A stretch of 49,162 bases of DNA from Rheinheimera tangshanensis. Lineage in GTDB: Bacteria > Pseudomonadota > Gammaproteobacteria > Enterobacterales > Alteromonadaceae. The stretch's first letter is position 1. Each line of letters opens with the position of its first letter. Below, in pieces: positions 1-6,813 of this stretch. Position numbers and translations under genes: made by a program. The stretch spans positions 1 to 49,162 of the forward strand of contig NZ_BMLH01000007.1 of NCBI RefSeq assembly GCF_014645135.1, written 5' to 3'. The notes beneath the pieces were generated by a model. It worked only from the letters and a program-made list of their open reading frames with translations. It had not been told where the DNA came from and searched no databases.

Positions 1-75
1 AATCTTGCAAGCAGCTGTTCCCTAAATATACAAATTCCATTAGCATCAAATGTACCAATGAAGGGCGCGCCCACC

Positions 76-130
76 GTTCAACAGACGCTTATCCGTCGTG
101 AACGCCGGATAAGACGCTAAAAAGTTAGCC
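76..130 (+). repeat. possible short attC-like site
   Basis: This imperfect inverted repeat starts with GTTCAAC, which fits the RYYYAAC pattern of an integron R'' core site. Its arms are CTTATCCG and CGGATAAG. It ends in GTTAGCC, a partial match to the GTTRRRY cleavage core. The next start codon lies about 15 bp further on, the usual cassette spacing. At about 55 bp it is at the lower limit for an attC and the R' half is imperfect, so it may instead be a REP-like hairpin. Confidence 0.3.
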
Positions 131-145
131 GTCCCACGGAGAACC

Positions 146-571
146 ATGAATACTTGCACAAAGTCACGAACATACATTTTGGATTGGGGAGTTATAGATC
201 ATCTAGCCCCCATGATTTTATTTGGCTCAGATGGATTTCCGAATGATGGAACAAAGGACGGACAAGAAGCTGTAGAACACATCCAAACATGCATGAAGTG
301 TAAATCTTGGATTCGTGATCTAACTAGTGCTGAAGATAGAGAGCGAATGGAGCGGTTAACTCGGTATTGCTGCCCGCAGATGTTTGTTGCTGTTGAAGAA
401 CCAAAGGAAGATGGTATACACCTCATATCACGTCACTTTCGAGATGAGCGATTGTGGATGATTGACCAACCAGATAGGGAATTTGGTTTTGAGTTTTTTA
501 GCTTTTGTCCATGGTGCGGAAACAAGTTGCCAGGGCAGCCATTTATTGATGATGAAAAAGGTCGCGGCTAA
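146..571 (+). CDS. cassette-borne hypothetical protein with C-terminal zinc-ribbon-like motif
   Basis: A 141-residue soluble protein of unknown function. It has three visible cysteine groups: CMKC near residues 49-52, a CC pair near 75-76, and FCPWCGNKLP near the C-terminus. The last is a typical half zinc ribbon, so metal binding is likely. The tail, with an acidic or aromatic stretch followed by CPWCG..LP, recalls small DUF6980-like proteins, but I cannot confirm that. Its TAA stop lies inside the R'' core of the attC at 568, and its ATG follows a GTTAGCC core by about 15 bp; this is the layout of an integron gene cassette. No signal peptide or membrane segment is seen. Cassette proteins of this sort are usually orphans, and some are toxins, immunity factors or defence components; nothing here decides which. 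Confidence 0.72.
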   Translation: MNTCTKSRTYILDWGVIDHLAPMILFGSDGFPNDGTKDGQEAVEHIQTCMKCKSWIRDLTSAEDRERMERLTRYCCPQMFVAVEEPKEDGIHLISRHFRDERLWMIDQPDREFGFEFFSFCPWCGNKLPGQPFIDDEKGRG

Positions 572-668
572 CAAGGCCAGTCAAATCGGACAAAACCTCG
601 CTGTCACTTTTTTTGCAAACGGCGCAATAAAAGTGCCATCAAGTTTTTGCCGCTGCTGGCGGCGTTAG
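568..668 (+). other. integron attC recombination site
   Basis: The site begins CTAACAAGGCC and ends TGGCGGCGTTAG, so the outer ends are inverted copies (CTAAC...GCCAG against CTGGCGGCGTTAG). Inside, CGGACAAAA on the left is matched by an imperfect complement, TTTTTGCCG, on the right. The length of about 101 bp is normal for chromosomal-integron attC sites. The stop codon of the upstream gene is embedded in the left core, and the downstream gene starts about 23 bp after the GTTAG cleavage core. Both are standard for gene cassettes. No integrase gene is visible in the window. Confidence 0.75.
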
Positions 669-686
669 TTTTCGGAGCAGTCAATA

Positions 687-938
687 ATGAGCGAGAAAAA
701 ACATGAGGAGTTGCCGGACCAAGAGGATAAACCGTGGTCTGCAGGGCGATGCCTCAATACTTCTATGATATTTGCAGCGCTAACAGTTTATATGCTGTTA
801 ACGGAACAAACCTTTGGCAGAAGTGGCGGCTTTACTCCTCAGGATGATCCTTATTGGTATTGGGGCTGTATCGCTATTTTTGGAGGCATATCTGTTTATC
901 TATTTGCCAGTTACATTGATCGTAGCAGTCGTGAATAA
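687..938 (+). CDS. small membrane protein, probable second cassette gene
   Basis: An 83-residue protein with a charged N-terminus (about residues 1-20) and two predicted membrane segments, roughly 27-43 and 56-75, ending in a short charged tail (YIDRSSRE). It starts 23 bp after the GTTAG core of the attC at 568-668, with a GGAG ribosome site just upstream of the ATG, which fits a gene cassette. No attC follows its stop, so this could be the truncated end of a cassette array or the last, degenerate cassette. I do not recognise the family. The overlapping longer frames in the same stretch look like shadows. Confidence 0.6.
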   Translation: MSEKKHEELPDQEDKPWSAGRCLNTSMIFAALTVYMLLTEQTFGRSGGFTPQDDPYWYWGCIAIFGGISVYLFASYIDRSSRE

Positions 939-955
939 AACAAACCAATGGTCAC

Positions 956-1025
956 AACCAATGGGGTCAAGTCTTGCCCCTTGCCCCGATATTTCAGAAG
1001 AACCAACGGGGTTAAGTCTTGCCCC
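956..1025 (+). repeat. pair of 25-bp direct repeats with palindromic core
   Basis: Two near-identical copies, 956-980 and 1001-1025, differ at two positions and have a 45-bp period. Each holds AACCAAYGGGG, then YAAGTCTTG, then CCCC; the GGGG and CCCC ends make each copy an imperfect palindrome. A partial AACCAATGG also occurs at 944-952. Similar G4/C4-bounded repeats are scattered in gammaproteobacterial genomes. The function is unknown; the position next to the cassette region suggests a boundary of mobile DNA. Confidence 0.65.
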
Positions 1026-1220
1026 GCGTCCCATTATTCGAGCTATTTTCCGCTAAATTTTCTGGTCTTTTTCCTCAAACTCATAGAAGCTGAATCAGCC
1101 TGGTATTTTAGGCGCAAGACAAGGACTGACGCTACAGGCGTTCAAAGTCAGTTCGCACTCTTATGCAAAGCTGTATGTGCAAAGAACACTAGTCAACATA
1201 CCCTATTGATGAGGTTTACT

Positions 1221-1610
1221 ATGCCAAAAAGTCTATTGATAAGCTCAATCTTTGCGCTCTTATTATCGGGCACTCACGCCTTAGCTAATGAAGCCTGCTT
1301 GCTTGAGACCAATGCGGATTTTATGGGGGTAAAGCTGGATATTAAAGACTGCATACAAAATGCAGGTATGGCGGCTGGTGATTTTAAGGCTCAATGTGAG
1401 GGCTTGTCGCAAGCTGTGGTTTCTATGGGTGGGCCAGCGGCCAAGATTAGTTATTTATCCAGCTGTCCTGTGCCTTTTCAGGCGAAATGTGATCATTCAA
1501 ACACCGCACAAACTGTCTTTTTTTACTATAAACGATCGGCTGATGAAGCGGCAGGGCTCGAATCCAGCTGTGGGCTTATGCAAGGGAAGTATACAAAAGG
1601 TACATTATAG
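1221..1610 (+). CDS. small secreted cysteine-rich protein of unknown function
   Basis: A 129-residue protein starting MPKSLLISS. A clear Sec signal peptide has a hydrophobic core at residues 4-18 and a likely cleavage after THALA, giving a mature protein that starts NEACLL. The mature part of about 107 residues contains six cysteines, which points to disulfide bonding in the periplasm or outside the cell. I placed the start at 1221 because GAGG lies 6 bp upstream and the signal peptide begins there; the same frame stays open back to 948, but that extension crosses the repeats and looks non-coding. An ATG at 1209 would add four residues. No family is recognised. The gene stands alone between accessory DNA and the next gene. 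Confidence 0.65.
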   Translation: MPKSLLISSIFALLLSGTHALANEACLLETNADFMGVKLDIKDCIQNAGMAAGDFKAQCEGLSQAVVSMGGPAAKISYLSSCPVPFQAKCDHSNTAQTVFFYYKRSADEAAGLESSCGLMQGKYTKGTL

Positions 1611-1740
1611 TAAAGGTGAGCTGCCCAGCGTATTCATGGTGCGCGGCACAGCTCTTAGGGCCTGGCAGTAGCGCCAGTGACCACACCTGAATCCAACAGG
1701 TTGTTGATGCTGTTGTTTCATCATGCTTAACCAGAAGCTG

Positions 1741-1780
1741 ACAGTAAAAAAGTGAAATGCGGTAAAAGTTATTTTACTGT
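1741..1780. promoter_or_regulatory. 9-bp inverted repeat upstream of the bL12-like gene
   Basis: ACAGTAAAA (1741-1749) and TTTTACTGT (1772-1780) are perfect inverted arms 22 bp apart. A possible -10 element, TATACT, lies at 1813-1818, ahead of the gene at 1852. The repeat could be an operator or a weak terminator for the gene upstream. Neither role is shown. Confidence 0.35.
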
Positions 1781-1851
1781 TAATGATGTGTAGCATCTTT
1801 CGTGCTTTTTTCTATACTGAGATCAGCTTTTGTTAAACCTGCAAGGAGCTG

Positions 1852-2166
1852 ATGGTGGAAGACAGTATAGAACTGATGTTTATCATGTTGGTGGCGCTTT
1901 GCCTTTATGTGTTGGCGTTACATTTTGAGCATAAAAAGCAATTGTTTATGCTGCAGGCCAAACTTGATTTATTACTTAACCAGCAAGGACTGAAGTTTGA
2001 CTGGCTAGAGCAGTTACCGGAAAAGTTGCGTCAACAATTGCTTCAGGTGAAAGAAAGAGAAGGGATTTGGCTGATACGTCAGGAGACAGGTTTGGATGTG
2101 ATGGATGCTAAGGCTTTGCTTGATCAATACAAACAACAACATTCCGATCACACTAAAGCCACGTAG
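1852..2166 (+). CDS. small membrane protein with ribosomal protein bL12 C-terminal-like domain
   Basis: A 104-residue protein with one membrane segment (about residues 7-24, FIMLVALCLYVLALHF) followed by a soluble part. The C-terminal stretch, IWLIRQETGLDVMDAKALL (about 73-91), follows the pattern of the bL12 C-terminal domain (R-x-x-T-G-L-x-x-x-x-A-K-x-L-V/L). A strong ribosome site, AAGGAG, lies just before the ATG. Small membrane-anchored proteins with this domain are widespread but poorly characterised; the ribosomal domain binds translation factors, and whether this one does is unknown. It converges on kdpE, with a short hairpin (2165-2182) between them. Confidence 0.7.
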   Translation: MVEDSIELMFIMLVALCLYVLALHFEHKKQLFMLQAKLDLLLNQQGLKFDWLEQLPEKLRQQLLQVKEREGIWLIRQETGLDVMDAKALLDQYKQQHSDHTKAT

Positions 2167-2182
2167 CCCTGCGAAGAGGGCT
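2165..2182. terminator. short hairpin between convergent genes
   Basis: AGCCCT and AGGGCT are 6-bp arms separated by six bases, overlapping the stop codon of the upstream gene and lying just past the end of kdpE. There is no T-run, so termination is doubtful. Confidence 0.3.
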
Positions 2183-2192
2183 CAGGAGCTGA

Positions 2193-2891
2193 CTACTCGC
2201 AAAGCCGGTAACCAACCCCGGCTTCAGTTTTCAGATGCCGTGGCGCCGACGGATTGTCTTCCAGTTTTTGCCTTAGCTGCGCCATATGTACGCGAATGTA
2301 TTCGGGCCTGTCCTGGTAATGTTCGCCCCAAACCTGCTGCAAAATCTGATTATGTGTCAAAGCTGAACCTAAGTGGCGCACCAGCAACAATAAAATATCG
2401 TATTCGGTTTTGGTCAGGTGCACTTGTTCACCCGCTTTGGTGACGACACGTTGCACCGGATCCAGCTTAATATCGGCAAAAGCTAAAGGCTTAGCGGTTT
2501 TTTGTTGTTGTCGTAATGCGGCCCGAACCCGGGCTAGCAATTCAGCTGAACTAAAAGGTTTGGTGACATAGTCATTCGCGCCGGAGTCTAACGCCCGCAC
2601 TTTGTCCTGCTCTTTACCCCGGGCAGAGATGACTATCACCGGCACTTCGGACCAGCTGCGCAGTTGTTGTAACCACTCAATGCCATCCATATCGGCCAAG
2701 CCTAAATCCAACAGAATTAAATCAAAACTATGTTCTTTTAAAAGCTCGAAGCCGTGTTGGCCTTCGGCATGAAGCTGGCATTGATAACCCTGACTTTGCA
2801 GCAGCGTCTGTAAAAAGCTTTGTAAGCCTGGGTCGTCTTCAAGCACCAATAAACGTACGGTATTGGTTGTGGTATTTAGCATAGTGGCCAC
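2193..2891 (-). CDS. kdpE: KdpE-type response regulator
   Basis: An OmpR/PhoB-class response regulator of 232 residues. The receiver domain (about 12-125) has the acidic pair E18-D19-D20, the phosphoacceptor D62 in LILLDLGLADMDG and the conserved K111 in YVTKPF. The winged-helix DNA-binding domain (about 132-232) ends in the usual GVGYRL motif. It closely follows the KdpE pattern. It is the last gene of trkH - kinase - regulator and overlaps the end of the kinase gene; the alternative Met at residue 4 would shorten the overlap to about 7 bp. No kdpFABC genes are present, so its likely target here is the trkH operon itself or a distant kdp locus (inference). Confidence 0.85.
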   Translation of the reverse strand: MATMLNTTTNTVRLLVLEDDPGLQSFLQTLLQSQGYQCQLHAEGQHGFELLKEHSFDLILLDLGLADMDGIEWLQQLRSWSEVPVIVISARGKEQDKVRALDSGANDYVTKPFSSAELLARVRAALRQQQKTAKPLAFADIKLDPVQRVVTKAGEQVHLTKTEYDILLLLVRHLGSALTHNQILQQVWGEHYQDRPEYIRVHMAQLRQKLEDNPSAPRHLKTEAGVGYRLCE

Positions 2892-4183
2892 TCCAACACT
2901 GCCGTTACTTTTTCTGATGTTGAGTCAGTGTGTAATTCAAATTTGCCTTGATGCAAAGCAGCCACTGCCTGACAAATATTAAGCCCTAAACCATGGCCTT
3001 TATCACGGGCTGCGGGGGCAACAGACTTGAGGCCGTTACTTAACCGGACAAAACAGTGCGAGGCGGTTTGTCCGATAGTTAACTCAAAAGGTGCAGCACC
3101 GTAACGCAAGGCATTTTCCAGCATATTGGCTAAGGCTATTTCCAGCAGCTCTAAATCACCTTTTAAAGGTGTCGCTGCGTTACACATTAAATAAGTGCTG
3201 AGTTCTGCTGCTTGGTCGCCACGCCTGGCCAAAGCGCCAGCCACTAAATCGTCGGAACTGAAATCGCAGTGCTGAATACGATGAGTGCTCAGTTGGGCTT
3301 TGCTGAGCTCCAGTACCTTTTCAAAATGCTGATTTAAAATCTGGCTTTGCTGGTAAATATTCTGCGCTTGCTGCTGACGTTGTTCTGTACTCAGTTGCAA
3401 CTGTGGATCGGCCAGCATACTGGACGCGCCCATAATGGTGGCCAAAGGGGTGCGTAAATCGTGGGATAACGAGCGTAACAACATAGCTTTTTGTTGTTCC
3501 AGCTGAGCTTTGACTCTGTCCTGCTGCGCTTTTTCACTCAGTTCCAGCCTGGCATAACTTTGCGCCAATAACGACTGTGCTGTATGCAATAAAGTTGGGT
3601 GGCTGGATAAAAAACACTCTGGCACTACAATCCAGGCTACAGCCGGAGAACCCACCGCAAGCAACGCTTGCTCAGTGGTTACTTGCGGCTGTGGCCCCGC
3701 AACAAGTTGCACTGAGGCCCCTAAACGACGACTTAATAATTTGGCTGTGTAAGCGCATTGTTTTTGCCAGTCCTGCCTTTGCCCTAAACCTTTGGCCAGC
3801 ATAAACATGCCACGGGTTTGAGACATGGCATAACGCAAGCGTTTGACTTGTTGTTTTGAGCGGTCAGACAGCAGACTTATCAGCAAACCCAGCAACACCA
3901 TCACCACAAAACTGATCAAGAAACTGGCATCGTGTACATCAAAAGTGTAATAGGGCGGCACAAAACACCAGTTCAGCACAAGCACTGACACTAAGGTGGT
4001 TAAACTGGCCCAGCGCCAGCCGTATTGTTGCGCCTGCCAGGCTACCCACAACAATTGCAGCATGGCGACATCTGTTGGGCTTATCCAGTCACGCAGCGGT
4101 AAACACAGCAGTATGATGACGAGTGGAAGTAGAAAAGTTCCGGCCAGCTCTTGCACGTAACGCAGTGTCCATAATTTGGCCAT
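2876..4183 (-). CDS. KdpD-like sensor histidine kinase lacking the N-terminal KdpD/Usp domains
   Basis: A 435-residue membrane histidine kinase. Residues 14-106 hold four hydrophobic segments resembling the DUF4118 membrane block of KdpD. They are followed by a GAF-like linker (about 115-215), a coiled-coil and HisKA segment with the phosphorylated H241 (SLSHDLRTPLATIMGA), and an ATPase domain with N-box NMLENALRYG (353-362) and G-box DKGHGLGLNICQA (394-406). E. coli KdpD has about 894 residues and carries an N-terminal KdpD plus Usp sensor region; that half is missing here, and the protein starts directly at the membrane block. It follows trkH with one base between stop and start, so it is translationally coupled. 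The context implies K+ or turgor sensing (inference). Confidence 0.83.
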   Translation of the reverse strand: MAKLWTLRYVQELAGTFLLPLVIILLCLPLRDWISPTDVAMLQLLWVAWQAQQYGWRWASLTTLVSVLVLNWCFVPPYYTFDVHDASFLISFVVMVLLGLLISLLSDRSKQQVKRLRYAMSQTRGMFMLAKGLGQRQDWQKQCAYTAKLLSRRLGASVQLVAGPQPQVTTEQALLAVGSPAVAWIVVPECFLSSHPTLLHTAQSLLAQSYARLELSEKAQQDRVKAQLEQQKAMLLRSLSHDLRTPLATIMGASSMLADPQLQLSTEQRQQQAQNIYQQSQILNQHFEKVLELSKAQLSTHRIQHCDFSSDDLVAGALARRGDQAAELSTYLMCNAATPLKGDLELLEIALANMLENALRYGAAPFELTIGQTASHCFVRLSNGLKSVAPAARDKGHGLGLNICQAVAALHQGKFELHTDSTSEKVTAVLEWPLC

Positions 4184-4184
4184 C

Positions 4185-5669
4185 TTAGTACCGCCAATAG
4201 GAAGGAGTAAACAAAATGAGTAAGGTCAAAATTTCCAGTCGTCCCATTAACATGCCTAAACACAACCACCACTTGGCCGCATCCGGCAAAGTCGAAAAAT
4301 TACCAGCAGGGCCAATAATGCTGCCAAGGCCAGGGCCGACGTTGGCCACAGCCGTTGCAGCTCCCGTCACTGCGGTAACTAAGTCCAGCTCACAAAAGGA
4401 TAACGCCATAGCGATGAAGGCTATGGTAGCAAAATAGATAAAACAAAAGGCTAAAACGTTACCTAACAACTGGTCATCCACTTTTTTACCACCATAACTT
4501 TGGCTCCAGACAGCTTTGGGATGCACCAGCAATTTTAATTGTTTAATCAGTAACATAGCAGCTAATTGAATACGGAATATTTTCAAACCACCGGACGTAG
4601 AACCCGAACAAGCGCCAGCAAAAGTTAAGTAAAAAAACAGCATAATGGCCATATTGCCCCAGACCGTGTAGTCCTCTGAGGCATAACCGCAGGTGGTGAT
4701 AATGGAGACTACATTAAACAGGCTATGGGTGAGGGCATCAAATACGGCTCTGTCGTTATGCACCACCTGATAGACAGTCAGCAGCACACTGCAAAACAAC
4801 ACTATGGCAACAAAGGTCCGTACCTGAGGATCGCGCCACAAAGAGGTTTTATCGCCTTTGGCTAAACTTACAAAAAGCACAAAAGGCATAGCAGCCAGCA
4901 TCATAAAGAAACTGCTAAACCAGAAAATTTGCGGCGAATCCTTGTAAATGCCAAAAGAGGAATCGTAGTTGGCAAAACCACCTGTAGCTACAGTTGTCAT
5001 GGCATGAGTAATAGCGTCAAAGCCAGTCATTCCAGCCAGATAATAGGTGGTCATAGTGCAAGCGGTCAGAACCAGATAGACAAAGCCAATAGCGGCGGAC
5101 AGGGTAGAGCTACGCGGTAAAATTTTATCTGAAGTATCCGAGTTTTCGGTTTTAAATAACCGCATGCCGCCAATTTTCAGCGCAGGTAAAATGGCAATCG
5201 CCATCACAATAATACCTATACCTCCCATCCAGTTCAGTACAGCGCGCCAGAATAAAACACCTTTGGGCATGTTATCTAACCCGGCAAATACGGTGGAGCC
5301 TGTGGTGGTGACAGCGGAGACGGTTTCAAACACTGCGTCTGTTAAAGTACAGTTGGGTACGATAAGCCATAACGGAATGGCCGAAAACACGCAAAGCGCC
5401 AGCCAGCTTAAGGTCGTCAGTAAAAACAATTGCCGGTGTTTAATATCTTTGGCATCTCGGCCTTTGTACACCAATGTATAACCCAGAGATGCGGTAAAAA
5501 CAGCAGAGCCCAAAAACACCCAAAAGCTGCTTTCGTTATAAATAATGGATACCGCCATAGCGACCAGCTTGACCGCAGATAACATCAGCAACAAATGCCC
5601 TAAAACTCTGTACATCAGGTAACGACTTGAGCTTTTTACTGCAGAACCCAGCACCAAAGTGGCGGCCAT
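4185..5669 (-). CDS. trkH: TrkH/KtrB-type potassium uptake subunit
   Basis: A 494-residue K+ channel-like transporter subunit in the inner membrane. The four pore-loop segments are visible as TTTGST (121-126), TVATGGF (226-232), TTCGYA (325-330) and VANVGPG (441-447); each contributes the filter glycine typical of the Trk/Ktr/HKT superfamily. Hydrophobic helices surround each loop. Members normally work with a cytoplasmic NAD- or ATP-binding TrkA/KtrA partner; none is encoded here, so it must use one from elsewhere. It is the first gene of an operon with a KdpD-like kinase and KdpE-like regulator, an arrangement that suggests K+-responsive transcription. Confidence 0.9.
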   Translation of the reverse strand: MAATLVLGSAVKSSSRYLMYRVLGHLLLMLSAVKLVAMAVSIIYNESSFWVFLGSAVFTASLGYTLVYKGRDAKDIKHRQLFLLTTLSWLALCVFSAIPLWLIVPNCTLTDAVFETVSAVTTTGSTVFAGLDNMPKGVLFWRAVLNWMGGIGIIVMAIAILPALKIGGMRLFKTENSDTSDKILPRSSTLSAAIGFVYLVLTACTMTTYYLAGMTGFDAITHAMTTVATGGFANYDSSFGIYKDSPQIFWFSSFFMMLAAMPFVLFVSLAKGDKTSLWRDPQVRTFVAIVLFCSVLLTVYQVVHNDRAVFDALTHSLFNVVSIITTCGYASEDYTVWGNMAIMLFFYLTFAGACSGSTSGGLKIFRIQLAAMLLIKQLKLLVHPKAVWSQSYGGKKVDDQLLGNVLAFCFIYFATIAFIAMALSFCELDLVTAVTGAATAVANVGPGLGSIIGPAGNFSTLPDAAKWWLCLGMLMGRLEILTLLILFTPSYWRY

Positions 5670-5829
5670 AAAATTTTATCCGGCTTGAAACAACCATTGA
5701 ATTTTAATGCTTTGGCTCAGGGCAGGTTATAAAGATTGTATAAGGATTTATCCCGGCGTACTTAAAGCTGCAACTCCAATTACTTAGGGAAACTGGAAAT
5801 AGTCTCATGATACCCTGGTGCAGATGGAT

Positions 5830-5873
5830 GGGTCGGGACAAGCCATGGCCCGACACCCAAACCTGAAAAGGTT
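5830..5873. terminator. tandem hairpins downstream of the deacetylase gene
   Basis: Two stem-loops lie between the deacetylase gene and trkH: GGGTCGGG (5830-5837) with CCCGACACCC (5849-5858), and AACCT with AGGTT (5860-5873). Neither has a clear T-run on the minus strand, so they could be a Rho-dependent end, an mRNA-stabilising structure or an operator for trkH. Confidence 0.35.
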
Positions 5874-5892
5874 TATCCACGCCCGCAGATTG

Positions 5893-6810
5893 TTACAACT
5901 GCCCCTTTAAGTAGGCCACAACACTACGCGCCAGCGGGCTATGTTCATACCCACCTTCGAGCATAGAGACTAAGCGGCCACTGCAATGCTGGTCTGCAAT
6001 CTGTTTCAACTGCTGGCCTAACCATAAATAATCCAGTTCTGTTAGTTTCATCTGGCCCATATCATCTTCCATATGCGCATCAAAACCAGCGGACACCAAT
6101 ACCAACTCTGGCTGAAACTCGTGCATCAAAGGCAGCCATTCCTGCGTAAAACGCTGTTGATACAAAACGCCAGTAGTGCCAGCGGCCAAAGGCATTTTGA
6201 CAATAGAGGGTGAATGACTGACAGGGTCAGTGTAGGGGTAAAACGGGTGCTGAAAAGAGGAAAAAAATTTGACTCTGGGCTCCTGCTGAAAAATATCTTC
6301 AGTGCCATTGCCATGGTGCACATCAAAATCGACAATCAGCACGCGCTGCAACTGATACTGCTGCATGGCATAAGCAGCGGCTATGGCGATATTATTAAAC
6401 ATACAAAAGCCTTTGGCGGCTTTGTATTCCGCGTGATGACCAGGCGGTCGTATTAAACAAAAGGCCTGAGTGTCTTGCTGTTGCATCACCGCATCTACTG
6501 CATTAATGCCAGAACCTGCTGAATACAAAGCGGCGTTGAGTGATTTTGCATTGGCCTGTGTGTCATCATCCAGCCAGATATGGCCAGTATCTGGCACTGC
6601 ATCAAAAACATGATCAACATAAGCAGGGCAATGGGCTAAACATAACTGCTCACGAGTGGCTGGACTGGCGTCGCGTTGTTGCACCACAAATTCCAGACCG
6701 GAACTTAACAGCTGATCTTGTACGGCGTGAATACGGGATGCGGCTTCCGGATGATCGTGGCCTACGTCGTAGGACAAACAACGGCCATGGCTGAAGATGA
6801 CTAAACTCAT
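5893..6810 (-). CDS. histone-deacetylase-family (AcuC/HdaH-like) deacylase
   Basis: A 305-residue zinc-dependent amidohydrolase of the arginase/deacetylase fold. Visible active-site residues are the His pair H125-H126 in RPPGHHAE, zinc ligands D163 and H165 in DFDVHHGNG, and D244 in SAGFDAH; the late motif LEGGY supplies the glycine-rich loop. Bacterial members remove acetyl or longer acyl groups from lysines or act on acetylpolyamines; the exact substrate cannot be read from sequence. The start lies 3 bp after the stop of the CoA-transferase/GNAT gene, so the two are co-transcribed. This pairing of acetyltransferase and deacetylase recalls the Bacillus acuA-acuC logic, where acetyl-CoA metabolism is controlled by reversible lysine acetylation. 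Confidence 0.88.
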   Translation of the reverse strand: MSLVIFSHGRCLSYDVGHDHPEAASRIHAVQDQLLSSGLEFVVQQRDASPATREQLCLAHCPAYVDHVFDAVPDTGHIWLDDDTQANAKSLNAALYSAGSGINAVDAVMQQQDTQAFCLIRPPGHHAEYKAAKGFCMFNNIAIAAAYAMQQYQLQRVLIVDFDVHHGNGTEDIFQQEPRVKFFSSFQHPFYPYTDPVSHSPSIVKMPLAAGTTGVLYQQRFTQEWLPLMHEFQPELVLVSAGFDAHMEDDMGQMKLTELDYLWLGQQLKQIADQHCSGRLVSMLEGGYEHSPLARSVVAYLKGQL

Positions 6811-6813
6811 TGG

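Noticed and set aside
948-1220. N-terminal extension of the secreted Cys-rich protein
   Set aside because: The frame is open back to 948, but it runs over the direct repeats and would bury the signal peptide; the start at 1221 has GAGG and a proper signal sequence.
1605-1796. Possible 63-residue minus-strand gene
   Set aside because: No ribosome site, no recognisable motif, and it covers the inverted repeat and promoter region of the next gene.
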